A DNA stretch of 64,000 nt from Chitinophaga dinghuensis (lineage in GTDB: Bacteria > Bacteroidota > Bacteroidia > Chitinophagales > Chitinophagaceae), in contig NZ_QLMA01000003.1 of the NCBI RefSeq assembly GCF_003259435.1, positions 372,001-436,000 of the forward strand. The letters are read 5' to 3'. Positions 1-10,500 of this stretch are shown here, in pieces (position 1 is the stretch's first letter; every line of letters begins with the position of its first letter). The notes under the pieces are model-generated. The model searched no databases and had not been told where the DNA came from. It saw only the letters and a list, made by a program, of their open reading frames with translations. Made by a program: the position numbers and the translations under genes.

Positions 1-1215
1 CTCTCGAAATATAAGGAAGCGAATGTCGTAGTAATTCCTCCTCCGGCCATTCCGGGGCTGGGGCAAACGGCAGGTTTCTCCTTTGTACTGCAACAACGCG
101 CTGCCGGCGATATTAAAGCCTTTGAGAGCGTGCTGCGTACTTTTGTGGATTCTGTGAACAGACGCCCTGAAATAGCCAAAGCGTTCACCTTCTTCACTGC
201 CCGTACGCCAGGTTATCAACTGGATATCGACAGGGAGAAAGCGAAGAAAATGGGTGTGAAAATCTCTGACATTGCCTCTACGCTGCAAACCTATATGGGT
301 AGTGCATATATCAATGATTTCACTATCTATGGGCGTAACTTCCGCGTGGTAACGCAGGCGGATTCCTCTTATCGTGGCGATATTAAGAACCTCAGCGGAT
401 TCTTTGTGCGCAATAGTGCTGGTACCATGGTGCCACTGAGCGCCCTCACTTCATACAGGGTGGTGGAAAATGCGCCGGTTATCTCCCATTATAATCTCTT
501 CCGCTCTGCTGAGATCAACGGTAACCCTGCACCAGGCTATAGTTCCGGGGATGCTATCAATGCCCTGAAAGAAGTGGCTGCGAAAGTATTACCTGCAGGT
601 TATGGTTATGAGTTCTCTGGTTTGAGTCGCGAGGAAATATTATCCGGAAGTAAAACGGTATACATCTTTGCGTTGTCTATCATCTTTGTGTTCCTCTTCC
701 TGGCAGCATTGTACGAGAGCTGGTCTGTACCATTCTCTGTACTGCTGGCGGTGCCTATCGGTGCCTTCGGCGCGATTACGGTACTAACGTTCTTGCCTAA
801 ACTAAGTAATAACGTATATGCACAGATTGGTCTGATTACGTTGATTGGTTTGTCGGCTAAGAACGCGATCCTGATCGTGGAGTTTGCGAAAGAGCGTGTC
901 GACAGAGGGATGGATGTTGTGACTTCTGCTGTGGAAGCTGCCAAGCTGCGTCTGCGACCAATTATCATGACATCGCTGGCCTTCTTGTTGGGTATCATGC
1001 CATTGGTGCTGGCCTCCGGCGCAGGTGCGGAAGCGCGTAAAACCATGGGCTGGACCGTATTGGGCGGTATGTTCACGGCCACCTTCCTGGCCATCTTTAT
1101 TGTACCTGTACTCTTCGTAGTGATTACGAAACTGGCTTACGGTAAAGAGAAGTTAGCGAAAATGAAAGAAAACTATCAGGCAATTCCTGATCACGATGTT
1201 CAAGGACATGGTTGA
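1..1215 (+). CDS. RND efflux pump inner-membrane subunit (HAE1/AcrB type), C-terminal part
   Basis: Proton-driven efflux of hydrophobic compounds across the inner membrane, working in a tripartite pump with a periplasmic adaptor and an outer-membrane channel. The frame is open from base 1, so the N-terminal half lies outside the window. What is visible is the end of the second periplasmic porter domain, then the last five or so membrane helices from about base 655 on. The family-typical end is clear: the AEARKTMG motif near base 1027 followed by a Gly-rich helix ending in IVPVLFVV, then a short charged tail. No adaptor or TolC-like gene follows, so the partners, if linked, are upstream. The gene ends at a strong bidirectional terminator. 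The family is certain; the substrate cannot be told. Confidence 0.93.
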   Translation, partial: LSKYKEANVVVIPPPAIPGLGQTAGFSFVLQQRAAGDIKAFESVLRTFVDSVNRRPEIAKAFTFFTARTPGYQLDIDREKAKKMGVKISDIASTLQTYMGSAYINDFTIYGRNFRVVTQADSSYRGDIKNLSGFFVRNSAGTMVPLSALTSYRVVENAPVISHYNLFRSAEINGNPAPGYSSGDAINALKEVAAKVLPAGYGYEFSGLSREEILSGSKTVYIFALSIIFVFLFLAALYESWSVPFSVLLAVPIGAFGAITVLTFLPKLSNNVYAQIGLITLIGLSAKNAILIVEFAKERVDRGMDVVTSAVEAAKLRLRPIIMTSLAFLLGIMPLVLASGAGAEARKTMGWTVLGGMFTATFLAIFIVPVLFVVITKLAYGKEKLAKMKENYQAIPDHDVQGHG

Positions 1216-1238
1216 TAATTTCAACTTTATTATCGGCT

Positions 1239-1312
1239 GTAGTCCCTGCCCGTAGTCCATACTCGGGTATTACATTCCAACCTGTAGTCCCTGTCCGTAG
1301 GGCAGGGACTAC
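1239..1312. repeat. Duplicated GTAGTCCCTG word with an inverted copy
   Basis: The word GTAGTCCCTGCCCGTAG (1239-1255) is repeated almost exactly at 1284-1300. The second copy continues into its own reverse complement (1300-1312), giving a 13-bp near-perfect stem with a three-base loop. It sits between the RND gene and its terminator. It may be a small REP-like element or a processing hairpin; no T-run follows it on the plus strand. Confidence 0.6.
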
Positions 1313-1321
1313 TAAAAAAAT

Positions 1322-1364
1322 AAAAAAAGGGAATTGACGTCGCAGACGTCAATTCCCTTTTTTT
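1322..1364. terminator. Bidirectional rho-independent terminator
   Basis: Perfect 20-bp stem (1322-1341 with 1345-1364) around a GCA loop, with an A-run on the left and a T-run on the right, so it can act in both directions. It separates the convergent RND pump gene (plus) and TPR gene (minus). The stem core is ATTGACGTC, shared with other terminators in this window. Confidence 0.92.
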
Positions 1365-1379
1365 TAATAAAACATATGT

Positions 1380-2126
1380 TTATGCCTTCAATGTAGCCAA
1401 TTCCTTCCTCGACAACCAAACCCATTTACGAATAGTCCTCCTGATATACCTAGGATGCAATCCAATCTCCGCTTTTGTTCTTTCAAACTGAGCTTTAGCC
1501 TCCTGATTGCGCCCCTGCTTGCGAAGCATCAAACCATAATCGTACATGGCTTCCAGTGAGTGATGCACCTGGATGATTCTCTGATACGCTTTCTCTGCTT
1601 TTTCTGTCTCCATGGTGGCTTCCAGTGCTTGTGCATACATCAGTTCATCTGCTACATTACTCATTCTTACACCAGGCATTTTGTTTAGTCTGTCGAAGTT
1701 CACCAAACTATCTGCATACTGTTGATGCAGGAACTGAAACCTGGCCAGTTGCAGGATAATCCCCTGATCGGTAGAATAGGAATTTAAGCAGGACTGAGCA
1801 AGGCTGATGGCCTTATCGTAATGCTTTTGCTCCGCATAGGCTTCTGCCAGTTGCATTCTGTTGGTAATAGTGTCGGATAACTGCACCCGATTTTCCCATT
1901 CCCGGATACGACCGTTGGGAGAAATAAGTCGCAACAGCTGTTGACCGAATGTACCATTGGTAATATCGGGCAATATTTCCAGTACAAAATATACGGCCGC
2001 TCCTAATCCTGGTAGAAATATCAACAGATAAATGGCATCGCGGTTCCCACTTCTGAAAGCATGAATGATACACGCTAATTGCAGGACAATAACAAGATAA
2101 TAATAATCACTCCAAAATGGAATCAT
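1380..2126 (-). CDS. Membrane-anchored TPR protein
   Basis: 248 residues. The first ~55 form two hydrophobic segments around a short polar turn (residues 8-24 and 30-50), in the pattern of the small PLDc_N-type membrane module. After a linker, residues ~90-230 are helical repeats with TPR spacing: the Ala/Tyr/Leu pattern recurs around residues 90, 125, 160 and 190. TPR units usually hold partner proteins; no enzymatic motif is visible. It is the last gene of a same-strand run (SdpI-like, MFS transporter, this gene) with gaps of about 65 bases, so co-transcription is possible. The start is an ATG with no good Shine-Dalgarno, as is usual in Bacteroidota. The architecture is clear; the function is unknown. 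Confidence 0.8.
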   Translation of the reverse strand: MIPFWSDYYYLVIVLQLACIIHAFRSGNRDAIYLLIFLPGLGAAVYFVLEILPDITNGTFGQQLLRLISPNGRIREWENRVQLSDTITNRMQLAEAYAEQKHYDKAISLAQSCLNSYSTDQGIILQLARFQFLHQQYADSLVNFDRLNKMPGVRMSNVADELMYAQALEATMETEKAEKAYQRIIQVHHSLEAMYDYGLMLRKQGRNQEAKAQFERTKAEIGLHPRYIRRTIRKWVWLSRKELATLKA

Positions 2127-2190
2127 AGGTTTCTGGACAATCAGGGGTTCTGTGACTGATTGCGGTAAAAATAATTAAAATAAGAATGGT

Positions 2191-3411
2191 TTAGTGAGAC
2201 GCGTTTTTTTTGTTTAATACGTTTACCCTGTACATAACGGCAATGGAAGCCAGTATTAGCAGCAGATAGCTCACCCCCAGGTTGCCGCCGTCTTTGGCGG
2301 GTAATACATAAGTGATCAGGTAACTCAAAAAAGACACAATTACATAACATAGTCCACCTGTTAATCCACCTGCGATTCCTGCATTTTTTGGAAACTTCGC
2401 CAGACAGTAAGTGAAATAGTTGTTATAGGTAAATCCTGCTCCCACATGGATCAGAAAGGCAAAAAACAGTATGACAGGCAAGGTGTTCAGTCGTTGTAAA
2501 GTTAATAACAACAAAGTGGCAAACAGTAACTGTAATACTACGTTGGTATTCATCTTTCGGGTGAAAGGCCGGTTGATCAAGGCTTTCCCGGTGAAGCCGC
2601 CTACCATCCAGGCCAGTCCCAGTAGTAGAGAGCAATAACCGGTCACCACTGGAGAGAGGTTAAAATGATGCTCGATGATAAAAGGACCGGACATGTTATA
2701 TACCATGATCATGCTGTAGCCAAGGCCCAGCATAAGTATGCCCAGCACAAAGCTGCCGGTACGCAGCATACTGGTGTAGATACTGGTGATATTACCCAAA
2801 TGAAATGGGACGGCATGTTGTAATGTTTCTCCGCTGAATATGACTTCTCCCAGGAATAATACGCCTGCAATGGCTGCGAGGAAGTAGAAATTGGATTCCC
2901 AGCCAAAGCTAACTTCCAGATATCCACCTATGAAAGGGGCTACTATAGGGCCTGTAGACCAGATAATGGTGAAAAGACTCAGATAGTGTTTTAGTTTTTC
3001 TCCACTGAATAAATCCACGAAGAAAGCGCGTTTGGCCACTACCATCGCGGCAATGGTGATGCCATGAATGATACGCATGGCATAAATAACATAGATATTA
3101 TGCGTATTGGCAATCGTTATGCAACTGATAAAAAATACAAGTATTGCTGCCAGGGAGATACGATATCTTCCATAGCTATCCAGTAACCCGCCTACAAAAA
3201 GTTGGGATACGCCATAGCTGATTAAAAAGAGACTGAGCGTCAGCTGGGCCTGACTGCTGCTGATACCGAGTGCAGCGGTCATGCCTGGCAGCGAGGGCAG
3301 GTAAATGTCTGTAGCGAACCCCGACATGGGGATCATGGCAAAAGCCAGTAGGGTAGCGATTCCTATGTTCTTCTTCTTAATTGAGCCTAATTGAATGGTG
3401 CTGTCTGTCAT
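2191..3411 (-). CDS. MFS transporter, Bcr/CflA-like drug:proton antiporter
   Basis: About 406 residues with twelve predicted membrane helices. The N-terminal part has the Bcr/CflA look: a TDIYLPSLP motif after helix 1, then GxLxDxxGRYR in loop 2-3 (motif A of the superfamily). It probably exports a small hydrophobic compound across the inner membrane. I place the start at the ATG at 3411 because AAAGGA lies just upstream; a longer frame to 3441 would begin with TTG. It lies 66 bases downstream of the SdpI-like gene on the same strand. Family certain; substrate unknown. Confidence 0.9.
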   Translation of the reverse strand: MTDSTIQLGSIKKKNIGIATLLAFAMIPMSGFATDIYLPSLPGMTAALGISSSQAQLTLSLFLISYGVSQLFVGGLLDSYGRYRISLAAILVFFISCITIANTHNIYVIYAMRIIHGITIAAMVVAKRAFFVDLFSGEKLKHYLSLFTIIWSTGPIVAPFIGGYLEVSFGWESNFYFLAAIAGVLFLGEVIFSGETLQHAVPFHLGNITSIYTSMLRTGSFVLGILMLGLGYSMIMVYNMSGPFIIEHHFNLSPVVTGYCSLLLGLAWMVGGFTGKALINRPFTRKMNTNVVLQLLFATLLLLTLQRLNTLPVILFFAFLIHVGAGFTYNNYFTYCLAKFPKNAGIAGGLTGGLCYVIVSFLSYLITYVLPAKDGGNLGVSYLLLILASIAVMYRVNVLNKKNASH

Positions 3412-3477
3412 GGATTCCTTTATTGTTTCTTCAGACAGCAAAGTTGAGTTATAAGAAAATAAGAATTGTCATATAAC

Positions 3478-3867
3478 CTACAGTTTTGGTGGGATACGGC
3501 GTTGACCTTCTTCATCAAACTCATTACTCAACATCCATTCCGTATAACCGGTAATATAGAGGACTCCTGCTACTACAGCGCCTACGGTGATGTACATGAA
3601 CCAGTCCGACTGCCGGTCAAAAAATAAGGCGCAGCAAATGCCTAATAACACCAGGATACTGCCTACCTGCCTGGAAACCATCGCTGCATCTTTGTTGCCG
3701 GCATCCCACATTTCCTGATTACGGGTGGAAAGAAAAGTACGGTATCCATACCAGGTGTTGATACTTTTAGGAGGATAGTGTTTGATAAGGTAGCCCATTA
3801 ACAGGAATATTAGTCCGCCAAGTAGGGCTGCATTACACCAGGTACTGTGTAGGATATTTACTATCAT
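3478..3867 (-). CDS. SdpI/YhfL family membrane protein
   Basis: 129 residues with three hydrophobic segments (about 12-28, 68-86 and 90-108). After the first helix comes the signature of the SdpI family: YGYRT, then S-x-R-N-x-E-x-W-D-x-xN (residues ~40-60). In Bacillus SdpI protects against the toxin SdpC and signals to SdpR. Most homologues in other phyla have no known toxin and none is seen here, so an immunity role should not be assumed. It is first in a minus-strand run with the MFS transporter and TPR gene. Start at ATG 3867. Confidence 0.85.
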   Translation of the reverse strand: MIVNILHSTWCNAALLGGLIFLLMGYLIKHYPPKSINTWYGYRTFLSTRNQEMWDAGNKDAAMVSRQVGSILVLLGICCALFFDRQSDWFMYITVGAVVAGVLYITGYTEWMLSNEFDEEGQRRIPPKL

Positions 3868-3980
3868 GGCTTAACGGGGTTTTGGGTTATTATAAGTTAC
3901 GAATATTATGCCAGTAATAAAAGAGAGGGAGAACCCAAATTTCCCATAAAATGATGCCTAAATGCGCTGGCAGGGACGAC

Positions 3981-4032
3981 TATAAAAGGAAAAGGATTGA
4001 CGTCGCTGAACGTCAATCCTTTTCCTTTTATA
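3981..4032. terminator. Rho-independent terminator after the AsmA-like gene
   Basis: Perfect 22-bp stem (3981-4002 with 4011-4032) with an 8-base loop; the base of the stem is A-rich on the left and T-rich on the right. It lies 19 bases past the stop of the minus-strand AsmA-like gene. The stem core GGATTGACG matches the terminators at 1322 and 7476. Confidence 0.9.
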
Positions 4033-4050
4033 TAGTTGTTTACGCTACAA

Positions 4051-6762
4051 TTAGTGTTTGGTGGAGTCTGTAGCTGGTTGCTTTTTCTTTCCAAAGAGGC
4101 CATTCAGCACGCCTTTGGCAGATTCGCCTGCCTGCTTGCCGAGGTTTTGTACCCCGTTGCCGCTGGAGGTGCTGTCTTTCTTGCCCAGCAACTGATTTTT
4201 CAGTTCATCCTTAACGCTGTTAACTGCCTGATTTTTCAGGGAATTAACGGAGTCGCGCACTGTGCTCTTGATGGTGTCTACCTTATCTTTCACCAACTGT
4301 GTAGCTTGTGCTTTCAGGTTATTGGCACTTTCACGAAGGTCTGTTTTCAGGGAAGGTTTCATGATATTACCACCCATCGCTACTGCCAGGTGAACGCTGT
4401 CGCCCACATTGACATTCACGCCTCTGCTCTGTGCCTGTGAAGCCAGGCTGTTCACCAGGTTATTGCCGGCAGTACCCATCAGACTGCGTGGCAGCGCCAG
4501 TTGGAGACTATAATCCAATGATTGGTCAAAGCCGTGAGATCCGGCAATATCCATGCGGATACCAGCTACCGTCACTTTGAATGGATTCACTTTTACGCGG
4601 CCGTTTTCGAAAGCGAAGTAGTTTTTAATATCACGGAGACTGATATCTTTCAGCTGAGAGATATTCAGAGAGCTGGCGAGCTGATCTACCGGTGCGAATT
4701 GTTTGAGTACACCTTCAATCAGCAGGAGATTACCATCGCCAGTGAGGGTATTCATATCCGGCATCATATCCTTGCCCAGTTTACCATGCATGGTCAGCTG
4801 GGAAGTGATCTTACCATTCAGGAACTTACCGATAGGCATCAGGCTGCGAACAGTGTTGAACGCATTAAATGCCTGTTGTATATCGATGCGTTGTACATCG
4901 TAGGTCAGGTTGATATCTGGATTCGCTTTGCTCACTTTAGTGCTGTAGCTACCAGTGATAGCCATCGTACCTTGCAGCGCTTCCGCTTTCAGTTGTTGCA
5001 TAGACACGGTTTCATCTTTTACCGTCAATGCACCAACGAGATTATTCAGGTCTACTTTATCGTAGTGTACTTTACCTACATTGGCATTCATCGCGATATT
5101 CAGATTGGCAGGAACCGGGAATGGCGCACTGCTGGCAGCGGCAGCATCTCCTTCTTTCTTCGCCGCAGGAGTGGCTGCTGGTGCGGTTTCTGTAGCAGGC
5201 ATCCATTTATCCAGGTTGATCTGGTCTGCTTTCACGTTGAATTTACCGTCCAGCGCTTCGTTTTTCAGCGCATAGGCGAGGAGGTTATTCACTTCTCCAT
5301 CTGCCTGGAAGTGAGAACCCAGGTATTCTGCATTCAGGTCCTTCACTGTAACGTTTTTAGGATTGAATTGCAGGGCGAGGTTATTCACTTTTACGCCATC
5401 AGGATAATCTTTGCTTTTGTATAGCATATTGCTCAGTTGCAGAGAGCCCGCAGCATAGAACTTATCGTATTGCTGCTTTTCGATGGCGCTCATATTACCT
5501 TTTGCGCTGATGTCTGCATCGAGAAGACCTTGCAATGCCGTACCTGAAGCCAGTTTAACATACTGGGGAATGGTAGAGAGATCCAATTTACCTTTTGCAG
5601 CCGCGTCTACATACATGTCGGAAATAGGTGTTTGCACCAATACCCGCATGTCTACCGGGGTATTATCCATTTCCAGATGGCCTTTGGACATATTGATCAC
5701 GGTATGATCCGGAACGCCGTCAGGGTTGGATATTTTCACTGCCAGCTGGATGTTTTTAACAGGCTTTGGCAGGTCAGGATACTGGAAGAAACCATCTGTT
5801 ACAGCGAGGTTCAGACCGAAGGAAGGCATTTGTACAGGAGAGTAATTACCTTTTACATAACCATCGAAAGCGGCTTTACCACTGGTTTTGATCTTGTTGA
5901 AATCAGCTGCGTAGATGGCAGGAACCAGCGACAGTAAGTCTTTAAATTCGTTTCCAGGCGATTTGAAGTTGAAATCCATGCCGTAGGTGGAATCATTCAC
6001 AATACGGAACAGACCCGCGAAATTCAATACCAGGTTGTTTAAAGATGCTTTGGCATCTTTCAGCGTATAAGTGCTGGTGGTATTATCTATCTGGATATCT
6101 GCATCCAGTGCAGTTTTTACGCTACTCAGATACGGAATCAGTCCATATTTGAAGGTAACGCCGCTGGCATCTGTATGGGTATTCAGGGTGAATTTATCTT
6201 GTGTGAAATCGCCGCTACCTTTGTGATTCAGGCCGGCTACTTCCATGAACATATTTCCCTGACGGTCGTCGTAGCTGATATAGGCATCTTCGATGCTATA
6301 TTGTTTGAGACTGAGGGCGAAACTGGTTTTGCTGGTATCAGTGGAGGTTTTGGCAGCGGTATCGGGTTTGGTAATATCCCAGTTGGCATGGCCGTCTTTA
6401 TCTACAATAGCGTGTATACGAGGCTGTATCAGCGCAATATTATAAATGTCCATCTGTTTACCTTTGATAACGCTCATGAGATTGAGGGCTACATCAATTT
6501 TGTGTACAGAGAGGAGGGTATCATCTTTGAAACTATCCTTGCCGATGACTTGCAGGTCTTCCAGACCTACCGCCAGGCGGGGAAAATGCCTGATCAGGCT
6601 GATGTCTACATCTTTAAAGTCTACTTTGGCATTCAGGTTGTCGTTGAGTTCCGACTTCACTTTGGCCATAATTTTGTCCTTAAAGAAGTAAGGAATAGCA
6701 ATAGCAGCTAGCAGCAGGATAATAAAGGTGATGCCCGTAAATTTGAGTATCTTCTTGAGCAT
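4051..6762 (-). CDS. AsmA-like family envelope protein
   Basis: 903 residues. One N-terminal membrane helix (residues ~8-27) is followed by the AsmA N-terminal signature (KDVDISLIRHFPRLAVGLEDL, residues ~50-70, where a family lipid-contact groove begins) and a long beta-rich periplasmic part. The AsmA_2-type C-terminal segment is around residues 640-780 (MPIGKFLNGKITSQLTMHG onwards). The last 100 residues are a Lys/Asp/Ser-rich helical tail. AsmA/TamB/YhdP proteins are thought to form bridges for phospholipid movement from inner to outer membrane; that role is inferred for this one. An Ala/Pro-rich low-complexity stretch near residues 535-555 probably is a linker. Single gene with its own terminator; divergent from trmH with 83 bases between the starts. 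Confidence 0.9.
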   Translation of the reverse strand: MLKKILKFTGITFIILLLAAIAIPYFFKDKIMAKVKSELNDNLNAKVDFKDVDISLIRHFPRLAVGLEDLQVIGKDSFKDDTLLSVHKIDVALNLMSVIKGKQMDIYNIALIQPRIHAIVDKDGHANWDITKPDTAAKTSTDTSKTSFALSLKQYSIEDAYISYDDRQGNMFMEVAGLNHKGSGDFTQDKFTLNTHTDASGVTFKYGLIPYLSSVKTALDADIQIDNTTSTYTLKDAKASLNNLVLNFAGLFRIVNDSTYGMDFNFKSPGNEFKDLLSLVPAIYAADFNKIKTSGKAAFDGYVKGNYSPVQMPSFGLNLAVTDGFFQYPDLPKPVKNIQLAVKISNPDGVPDHTVINMSKGHLEMDNTPVDMRVLVQTPISDMYVDAAAKGKLDLSTIPQYVKLASGTALQGLLDADISAKGNMSAIEKQQYDKFYAAGSLQLSNMLYKSKDYPDGVKVNNLALQFNPKNVTVKDLNAEYLGSHFQADGEVNNLLAYALKNEALDGKFNVKADQINLDKWMPATETAPAATPAAKKEGDAAAASSAPFPVPANLNIAMNANVGKVHYDKVDLNNLVGALTVKDETVSMQQLKAEALQGTMAITGSYSTKVSKANPDINLTYDVQRIDIQQAFNAFNTVRSLMPIGKFLNGKITSQLTMHGKLGKDMMPDMNTLTGDGNLLLIEGVLKQFAPVDQLASSLNISQLKDISLRDIKNYFAFENGRVKVNPFKVTVAGIRMDIAGSHGFDQSLDYSLQLALPRSLMGTAGNNLVNSLASQAQSRGVNVNVGDSVHLAVAMGGNIMKPSLKTDLRESANNLKAQATQLVKDKVDTIKSTVRDSVNSLKNQAVNSVKDELKNQLLGKKDSTSSGNGVQNLGKQAGESAKGVLNGLFGKKKQPATDSTKH

Positions 6763-6845
6763 AGGTTTTGTCTGATTTTAAGATTGTGCGGTGAAATTAC
6801 CTTATTTCGTAATTTTACGCCCTTCAGGATAAATATTTTTTTTAT

Positions 6846-7436
6846 ATGACACCAGAAAGACGGGAAAGATTATTGTCTGTACTTAATAAACGGCAGGGAA
6901 ATCTGACGGTGGTATTGGAAAATGTGCAGGACCCGCACAATATTTCCGCTGTTATGCGTACATGCGATGCTGTTGGTATACAGGAGATCTATGTACTGAA
7001 CACCAAAATTCCCCGGCATAAAAAATGGGGCGCCAAAAGTAGCAGTTCTGCCGCCAAGTGGCTGACCGTGCATCAATTTGACAATATTGATGCCTGTTTT
7101 GCAGCTTTGCGCGCTAAATATGATAAAATTTTAGCCACACACCTGGCACATGATGCGATAAGCCTCTATGATATTGACTTTACAGGTTCTGTAGCCTTGG
7201 TTTTCGGCAATGAACATGCTGGTGTGAGCGAAGAGCTGATCGAAAAAGTAGATGGCAATTTTATCATCCCTCAGATGGGAATTATCAAATCGCTCAATAT
7301 TTCAGTGGCTTGTGCGGTGAGTATCTATGAAGCGATGCGTCAGAAATCACTGGCCGGGCATTATGATAAACCCGGATTACCAGAGGCGCAGTATAATACA
7401 CTCCTGGAGCAATGGGGATTTGAAGAAGAGGAGTAA
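6846..7436 (+). CDS. trmH: TrmH/SpoU family RNA 2'-O-ribose methyltransferase
   Basis: Transfers a methyl group from S-adenosylmethionine to a ribose 2'-OH of RNA. 196 residues with all three SPOUT trefoil-knot motifs: motif 1 NxQDPHNISAVMRTCDAVG (residues ~23-40, with the catalytic Arg), motif 2 LVFGNEHAGVSEEL (~115-130) and motif 3 IPQMGIIKSLNISVACAVSIYE (~143-165). The N-terminus (MTPERRERLLSVLNKRQGNLTVVLENV) resembles E. coli TrmH, which makes Gm18 in tRNA. It is shorter than E. coli TrmH (229 residues), lacking part of the C-terminal extension. TrmH is the best guess; another tRNA or rRNA position cannot be excluded. Confidence 0.85.
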   Translation: MTPERRERLLSVLNKRQGNLTVVLENVQDPHNISAVMRTCDAVGIQEIYVLNTKIPRHKKWGAKSSSSAAKWLTVHQFDNIDACFAALRAKYDKILATHLAHDAISLYDIDFTGSVALVFGNEHAGVSEELIEKVDGNFIIPQMGIIKSLNISVACAVSIYEAMRQKSLAGHYDKPGLPEAQYNTLLEQWGFEEEE

Positions 7437-7475
7437 CCGTGTCTCCCTAATACATTATATACAAAGAAGTTGTAT

Positions 7476-7520
7476 AAAAAGAAAAGGATTGACGTTGAAA
7501 GCGTCAATCCTTTTCTTTTT
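7476..7520. terminator. Bidirectional terminator between trmH and the DUF3857 gene
   Basis: Perfect 19-bp stem (7476-7494 with 7502-7520) with a 7-base loop, A-run on the left, T-run on the right. It serves two convergent genes. Shares the GGATTGACG core with the terminators at 1322 and 3981. Confidence 0.92.
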
Positions 7521-7539
7521 AGTTTTTACCGCATCGGTA

Positions 7540-10500
7540 TTATCTGAAAGAGATATACTTCTGCTCTGCTTTTATAATCCCATTGAAGAACGTTTCCAGT
7601 TCTTTCAGCTGGGCAGCTTCCAATGTTTTGTTACTATTGGTGGTAAAGCGTCTGGTTACTAACAGATGATCATCCGTTACCTTCTTGAATTCCAGCGCAT
7701 AAGACATATCGCCCATTTTTAGGGTGGTGGTGGAAGGTACCTGGTCAAACTTCTTGCCGTCAGAAAGACGTATATGTATTTCCGTTAGGTAGTTATCTAC
7801 CGCTTCGTAATCGTGATACATAAATGGATACTGTCTTGGCTCCGGAGTGAAGATATTAGCGGTGGCCACCACTTCCATAAACGGCAGTTTGATCATGTTG
7901 ATATCGCCCACGTTGATGATCTCGTTCTTCACTGTGAAGTTGGTATTGAGCCACAGGGTGTCTGCCAGGTTATCCAGGTTGTTGAAGTTATACTTATCCA
8001 GTACTACCTGGTTTTTGAACGTTCTGCTTACTTGTGCTTGCACGCCGTCTTTGATGTCATCCGGCGTTTTATGGAGATAGTCGCCCCTCAGACCTTCCGT
8101 CAGTTCACCAATATATGCACAGTTGGAGTTAATCACCGCATCAGCATCCTTCAATGTCACATCCATCTTACGATACATGGATTTGGCGGTGTAGTTGCTG
8201 GCTGGGATAGTTGTCAGTCGCTCGCCTGGTTTGTAATCGTACGGAATATTCAGGATCTGTGCGCCGGCCAGGGAAGACGGTACTATTCCAAATGGCAGCA
8301 TGTTGGAGGTCAGTTCCTGGTAATAAGTTTTATTATTCGCTTTGAAGGCAATAATGCAATGATTGAAATCCAGCGAAGGTAACTGCATATTATGCTCTCC
8401 GTTGTCGCGGGTACTTACGAGGATTAGATTGGCCGGCAGATTCGCTTTGCGGGCAAATGCGAGGAACAGGGTAGACAGGTCTTTACAGTCGCCCAACTTG
8501 GTTACCAAAGTTTTACCTGCTTTCTGCGGCACATATGCACCCTGTCTGAAAGATACAGAACTGTAAGAGATATTCTTCTCGATATAATCGTAGATATGCT
8601 TCGCTTTCGTTAGGTCGTCAACGTTAGCAACTCCTTTCGGGAAGATTTCCTTGAAGGCCTCATTGATCTCGTAATCTTCTTTGGATTGTTCGCGGGTGAT
8701 ATCGCTGTACCATTCGCCGATTACATCCCAGTCTTTCACGGTGGAGATGTGCAGTACCTTACCTACTTCCGTAATGCCAGGCATGTAGTATTCGCTGCGG
8801 ATAGGAGGAACATTCTCTTCTCTCCAGCTATACATTTTATACTGCTCATGCTGCGTGATTTTTGGTTTTGCATTGCCGCCATTTCTGTATTCAAAATACA
8901 ACGGAATGGTATCCGCAACGAGGATATTGTAAGTAGATATGTTGGTAGGCACATAGTCGGAGAGATAAAATTTATCCCAGAACTCCCGCTTCAAACGGCC
9001 ACGGCCTACGCTTCTTACTTTATAGCTATAGTATACCACATCGCCTACATCCAGTTTGGTGAAGACGATCTGGTTATCATTTGTTTCTGCCGGAATCCTT
9101 GCTCCGCTTGGTTTTATGACCTCCGCTTTGGAGATAATCATGTCCTGGTAAACGCCGTTATAGGGGAGTGATATTTCTTTCCAGCGACTAATACCTTTCT
9201 TGTTACTGATATAGATAGCGGTATTGATCAGTTGTTCGCCTGCGCCTTCCGGATAGAGGATGACATTTTTTTCATCGAAGATGAATGCGTAGGGTTGGGT
9301 GCTGTCTTGCGGTTTCTGGGAATACTTTTCAATCTCTTTGTAGTAATCCATAGCAGGAAAATACTTATCTACTGGTTGTCTGTTTTCCAGCATGCGTAGT
9401 TGTTCCCTGTATGCGAATCCGCCAGCATGCAGTGCCAGCGCTTTTTTGAAGTAGAGGACGGCGGAATCCTTCTGTTTCATTTGCGCATAGCTGGTAGCGA
9501 TGTCTCCCAGTGGCGCATGATGGTAAGGACTGATCTGATGTTCGAGATTCAGATAGTAGATAGCAGAGTCATATTTCTGACTGGCGAAATAATATCTTAC
9601 CAGTGGCGTATAGGAATCCAGATCATATGGCGCAACATTGAGCATTTTCTTCATCAATGCCACGGCTGCATCTGTTTTACCCTGGTTGAGATATACTTTG
9701 CACAGTAAATTGTAGGTGTTGTAATCGTATAGATCTTCGCAATATTTTTCCAGGGCGGCAGTACCTTTTGCAGGATCGTTGTTCATCCTGGTTTCGTACT
9801 GGTAAATGGTTTGTACCACCTGTGCATTATTAGGATATCGGGCATAGGCATCTTTCAGTTGCAGCACCATGCTATCGATTTTTTCCTGTTCTGCGAACAG
9901 TTGCATTTTTTTGACAGAAGTAATTCTACGTTCGCCTTGCATACCGATTATTTTATTCAGTACTTCCATGGCTTCCGTATAGTTTTTCTCTCCTTCCAGT
10001 TTGGCTACTTTGGTGTATAGTATCCAGTAATTATCTGGTACCAGTGTTTTCAAGGTTTCCATGCTTTCTTCCCAATCGCTGCGGTCGGTGGAGCCGGACA
10101 TGCAATCCAGGTAATAGTTGGTAATGAAAGCATCTTTTGGATAAGCCTTTTGCAGTTTTGCCAACAACGATTTTGCTTTGTCCCATTCCTGGTTGCGGAT
10201 ATATACTCTACTCAGGAGAATGGAATTGATGATATCCTCAGGCTGAGCAGCGATTTGCTTTTTGAAGTATTCTTCTGCGAAGTGAGGTATCAGTGCTGGT
10301 TCCTCTTTGGAAGCGTCTATCTGGTATTTTTCTGGTGTTGTTTGAGACACGATTCCGGGAACGGCTCTGTAACGCTGATCTGTGAGGCGAACGATGAAGT
10401 TCGGCGCGGTGCCGTCGTCTGTATAGCCTATCTGTACGAGGATGCGGTTGAAGCCTTTGTTCAGATGTACTTTCACTTTCCACCAGTCGAGTTCCGTTAT

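Noticed and set aside
4522..5424. Long plus-strand reading frame antisense to the AsmA-like gene
   Set aside because: Odd composition, runs opposite a gene with clear signal helix and family motifs; a shadow frame. The same applies to the frame at 6175-6711.
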